Source: SHVO01 sp041905795
GTDB lineage: Bacteria > Pseudomonadota > Alphaproteobacteria > Rhodospirillales > Rhodospirillaceae
Reading direction: 5' to 3'
Assembly: GCA_041905795.1 (NCBI GenBank)
Contig: JAYRKL010000015.1
Location: forward strand, 1 to 64,000
DNA length: 64,000 bases
Shown here piece by piece: positions 61,298 to 64,000 of this stretch. How positions within the stretch are numbered: position 1 is the stretch's first letter; every line of letters begins with the position of its first letter. Position numbers and translations under genes: made by a program. Below the pieces are notes generated by a model. It made no database searches, was not told where the DNA came from, and saw nothing but the letters and a program-made list of their open reading frames with translations.

Positions 61298-61438
61298 ATG
61301 AGGCAAGTCATCGTCGCGGCGCTGCTCCTGCTGACGCTGTCGGCCTGCACGCGCAACCAAATCGCCGCCAGCGTCCTCGGCGGCGCCAAGAACTGGTGCC
61401 GGCACAGCGGCGGCGTATGCCATGTCGACGGCAAGTGA
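61298..61438 (+). CDS. Small lipoprotein (46 aa)
   Basis: The product is 46 aa: MRQVIVAALLLLTLSACTRN then QIAASVLGGAKNWCRHSGGVCHVDGK. It has a complete lipoprotein signal with LSAC, and two further cysteines. The ATG lies one base after the preceding stop, as in a coupled pair. No homologue can be named. A hairpin with GAAAGCCTG arms at 61437-61457 follows and may end the transcript. Confidence 0.65.
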   Translation: MRQVIVAALLLLTLSACTRNQIAASVLGGAKNWCRHSGGVCHVDGK

Positions 61439-61457
61439 AAGCCTGCCGCAGGCTTTC
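61437..61457. terminator. Candidate terminator hairpin after the small lipoprotein gene
   Basis: A 9-bp perfect stem GAAAGCCTG/CAGGCTTTC with a CCG loop. It lacks a clear T-run, so function is uncertain. Confidence 0.4.
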
Positions 61458-61582
61458 ATGAGTGAATGAGAGTCAGAGTCACTCGCTGCGATATTCATAG
61501 TCACGCGCGTCTATCGGTGCTCTCCCCACGTCGACCCCAAATGCTCTAGGCTCGCACGCAGCTGCGGGGGTGGGGGACAGAG

Positions 61583-62344
61583 ATGATGCTGCGCGCGATG
61601 CTGGCGCTGATGATCGGTGCTGCGATGGTCTGCGGCGCGCCGGCGCGGGCGCAGACCGACGAGATCCAGGTCTACACCGGCGAAGTGGTCGATCCCGGCG
61701 CGTTCGGGCTGACTTGGCACAACAACTACATCGCCGACGGCCGCAAAACCCCGGACAACCCCGGCGGCATCGTGCCGCACCACGCCTATAACGGCGTGCC
61801 GGAACTCGCCTATGGCGTGACCGACTGGTTCGAGGTCGGCGCTTACCTGCCGGTCTATTCGGTGACCGGCGGCAAGCTGGTGCTGGACAGCGTCAAGCTG
61901 CGCGCGCTGTTCGTGGCGCCCCACGCCGCCGAGCGCGACTTCTTCTACGGGGTGAACTTCGAGCTGTCCCGCAACTGGAAATGCTGGGACCCCAACCGCA
62001 TCTCCGGCGAGATCAGGCCCATCATCGGCACGCGGTTCGGCCCCGTGGACGTGGTGTTCAATCCGATCCTGGACACCAACTTCGACGGCCTCGGCCACCT
62101 CGACTTCGCGCCGTCATTGCGCGTTGCCTACAACGTCTCGCCGACCCTGGCCGTGGCGCTGGAGCATTACGCCGACTTCGGCGAACTGCGGGGATTCTCG
62201 CCCGCCGACCGGCAGGACCACAGCCTGTTCGGCGTGGTGGATATCACGGCCGGCAAGGCCGACATCGAATTCGGCGTCGGCCACGGCTTCACGCCGGCCG
62301 GCGACAAGCTGGTGGTGAAACTGATGCTGGGCTTCGGCTTTTAA
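61583..62344 (+). CDS. Secreted outer-membrane beta-barrel-like protein
   Basis: The product is 253 aa with a signal peptide (MMLRAMLALMIGAAMVCGAPARAQ). It has alternating short beta-strands such as WFEVGAYLPVYSVTGG, RDFFYGVNFELSRNWK, PVDVVFNPILDTNF and a final aromatic LVVKLMLGFGF, typical of outer-membrane barrels. No specific family was recognised. It lies between the lipoprotein genes and a copper ATPase. Confidence 0.65.
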   Translation: MMLRAMLALMIGAAMVCGAPARAQTDEIQVYTGEVVDPGAFGLTWHNNYIADGRKTPDNPGGIVPHHAYNGVPELAYGVTDWFEVGAYLPVYSVTGGKLVLDSVKLRALFVAPHAAERDFFYGVNFELSRNWKCWDPNRISGEIRPIIGTRFGPVDVVFNPILDTNFDGLGHLDFAPSLRVAYNVSPTLAVALEHYADFGELRGFSPADRQDHSLFGVVDITAGKADIEFGVGHGFTPAGDKLVVKLMLGFGF

Positions 62345-62385
62345 GCCCCGCGCCGGAACGTCACATCCGCCGGAACACCACCCCT

Positions 62386-64000
62386 TCAGTTCCGGACGGC
62401 GCCGCGCAACCGCAGCGCGTTGGCGATGACGCTCACCGACGACAGCGCCATGGCCGCGGCGGCGAACTCGGGCGACAACAGCAGGCCGAACGCCGGGTAC
62501 AGCGCCCCGGCGGCGACGGGAATGCCGGCGGCGTTGTAGGCGAACGCGAAGAACAGGTTCTGGCGGATGTTGGTCATGGCCGCCCGCGACAGGCGCCGGG
62601 CGCGCACGATCCCCATAAGATCGCCCTTCACCAATGTCACGCCGGCGCTTTCCATCGCCACGTCCGCGCCGGTGCCCATGGCGATGCCGACATCGGCGGC
62701 CGCCAGCGCCGGCGCGTCGTTGACGCCGTCGCCCGCCATCGCCACCACCCGCCCCTCGGCGCGCAGGCGGGCGACGATGCGGCTCTTATCCTCGGGCAGC
62801 ACCTCGGCCTCCACCTCGCCGATGCCGAGCTTGGCGGCGACCGCGCGCGCCGAGGTGGCGTGGTCGCCCGTCAGCATGACCACCCGCAGGCCCTCGTCCC
62901 GCAGCATCTTCATGGCCTCGGGCGTGGACTGCTTGATGGGGTCGGCGATGGCGATGATGCCGCCGCCCTCGCCCGCCACGGCGATGTGGATCGCCGTCGC
63001 GCCGTCGGCGCGCAGGCGCTCGGCTTCGGCCTTCTGCGCCGAGACGTCGAAACCCAGCGACGACAGGAATGCCGCGCTGCCGAGGGCGACCCGCCGGCCC
63101 TCCACCATGCCCACGGCGCCCCGGCCGGTGGGCGAAGCGAAGTCCGTGACCGGCGGGATGGCAAAGCCGCGGCTGCGGGCCGCGCGCATGATCGCCTGCG
63201 CCAGGGGATGCTCGCTGGCCTGTTCCACCGCGGCGCCGAACCGCAGCAGCGCGTCCACCGCCTGGCCCGGCGCGGGGATGATCGCCGTGACCGCCGGGCG
63301 GCCTTCGGTGAGCGTGCCGGTCTTGTCGACCACCAGGGTGTCGACTTTCTCCAGGCGCTCGAGCGCTTCGGCGTTGCGGATCAGCACGCCCATCTCGGCG
63401 CCCCGGCCGACGCCGACCATCACCGACATCGGCGTCGCCAGGCCAAGCGCACAGGGGCAGGCGATGATCAGCACCGACACCGCCGCCACCAGGGCATGAG
63501 CCCCGCGCGGCGCGGGACCGAGCGCCAGCCACGCCACCAGCGCCGCCGCCGCCGTCAGGATCACCAGCGGCACGAACCACGCCGAGACGCGGTCCGCCAG
63601 GCGCTGGACCGGCGCGCGGCTGCGGGCGGCGTCCGCCACCAGGGCGACGATACGCGCCAGCATGGTGTCCCTGCCGACTTTCTCCGCCGCGACGATCAGT
63701 GCGCCGCTCTGGTTGATGGTGCCGCCGATGACGCGGTCGCCGGGTCCTTTGCGCACCGGCATGGCCTCGCCCGTGACCAGGCTCTCATCCACCGATGAGC
63801 CGCCGTCGAGGACCTTGCCGTCCACCGGCACCTTGTCGCCGGGGCGCACGCGCAGCCGGTCGCCCACCTGCACCGCCGCGAGCGGGATTTCTTCCTCCGC
63901 GTCATCGGCGCCCAGGCGCCGGGCGACTTTCGGCGCCAACGCCAGCAGCGCGCGGATGGCGCCCGAGGTATGGGCCCGGGCCCGCAGCTCCAGCACCTGC
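62386..64000 (-). CDS. copA: Copper-type P1B-ATPase, N-terminus outside window
   Basis: About 538 C-terminal residues are visible; the reading frame continues past the right edge, so the metal-binding N-terminal domain and first helices are missing. CPC motif ACPCALGLATP, phosphorylation DKTGTL, hinge GDGVNDAPA, and the YN and MxSS motifs in the last helices (FAYNAAGIP, MALSSVSV) identify a Cu+-exporting P1B-1 ATPase. It moves copper from cytoplasm to periplasm and complements the RND efflux system to the left. Confidence 0.93.
   Translation of the reverse strand, partial: QVLELRARAHTSGAIRALLALAPKVARRLGADDAEEEIPLAAVQVGDRLRVRPGDKVPVDGKVLDGGSSVDESLVTGEAMPVRKGPGDRVIGGTINQSGALIVAAEKVGRDTMLARIVALVADAARSRAPVQRLADRVSAWFVPLVILTAAAALVAWLALGPAPRGAHALVAAVSVLIIACPCALGLATPMSVMVGVGRGAEMGVLIRNAEALERLEKVDTLVVDKTGTLTEGRPAVTAIIPAPGQAVDALLRFGAAVEQASEHPLAQAIMRAARSRGFAIPPVTDFASPTGRGAVGMVEGRRVALGSAAFLSSLGFDVSAQKAEAERLRADGATAIHIAVAGEGGGIIAIADPIKQSTPEAMKMLRDEGLRVVMLTGDHATSARAVAAKLGIGEVEAEVLPEDKSRIVARLRAEGRVVAMAGDGVNDAPALAAADVGIAMGTGADVAMESAGVTLVKGDLMGIVRARRLSRAAMTNIRQNLFFAFAYNAAGIPVAAGALYPAFGLLLSPEFAAAAMALSSVSVIANALRLRGAVRN

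Noticed and set aside
1..64000. tRNA, rRNA or CRISPR
   Set aside because: No cloverleaf, ribosomal segment or regularly spaced repeat array was found in any gap on either strand.

Overview
The window is GC-rich, densely coded DNA with signal-peptide, Tat and lipoprotein exports, a large TonB-dependent receptor, PadR/ArsR/LysR regulators and overlapping stop-start junctions. This fits a free-living Alphaproteobacterium. Caulobacter-, sphingomonad- or Rhizomicrobium-like are all possible; the genus is an inference and cannot be fixed from the sequence. No rRNA, tRNA, CRISPR array, integrase or intact insertion sequence was seen.

Layout. 1-9.8 kb holds mixed housekeeping and accessory genes: an edge-truncated secreted cupin protein, a TMEM175-like channel, a DUF6491 protein, a PadR regulator coupled to an unusual MotA-like membrane fusion, a type I sulfatase, an O-acetylhomoserine sulfhydrylase, a TctDE/QseBC-like two-component system, a secreted Rap1a/Tai-like protein and an iron superoxide dismutase. 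9.8-17.5 kb is a sulfur block bracketed by two inverted copies of a ~106-bp palindromic repeat. It contains a hypothetical gene, cystathionine gamma-synthase, cysI, cysJ, a divergent LysR regulator with a clear operator, and a sulfide:quinone oxidoreductase-like flavoprotein. 17.5-25.1 kb carries an APC permease divergent from an acetamidase/formamidase with paired palindromic operators, an ArsR regulator with a perfect operator, a PAP2 phosphatase, and a phosphate module (DUF47, Pit, Nudix).

25.6-32.7 kb is a probable uptake and degradation locus: TonB-dependent receptor, amidase lipoprotein, two tandem secreted DUF1028 (Ntn-hydrolase-like) paralogues and a PEBP-family protein. 32.7-44.7 kb has a TPR/glycosyltransferase-like gene, a first copy of a two-gene secreted pair, a methyltransferase, an arsR-arsC-aqpS arsenic operon, gamma-glutamyltransferase, a SulP transporter without a STAS domain, and an S9 peptidase.

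45.1-50.8 kb is the most intriguing part. A four-gene all-exported cluster encodes a DUF1592/DUF1588-type lipoprotein with a CxxCH motif, a Tat-exported DUF1552 protein, a secreted protein with three COG4315-type (Yx[FWY]xxD) domains, and a secreted protein of unrecognised family. The last two genes are paralogues of the pair at 34.4-36.9 kb in the same order, so the pair looks like a functional unit. Its function is unknown.

50.8-64 kb is dominated by metal homeostasis: an HME-RND efflux operon (membrane fusion protein, RND pump, DUF3240, outer-membrane factor) divergent from its own two-component system, then small membrane and lipoprotein genes, an outer-membrane barrel protein, and a copper-type P1B-ATPase cut by the right edge.
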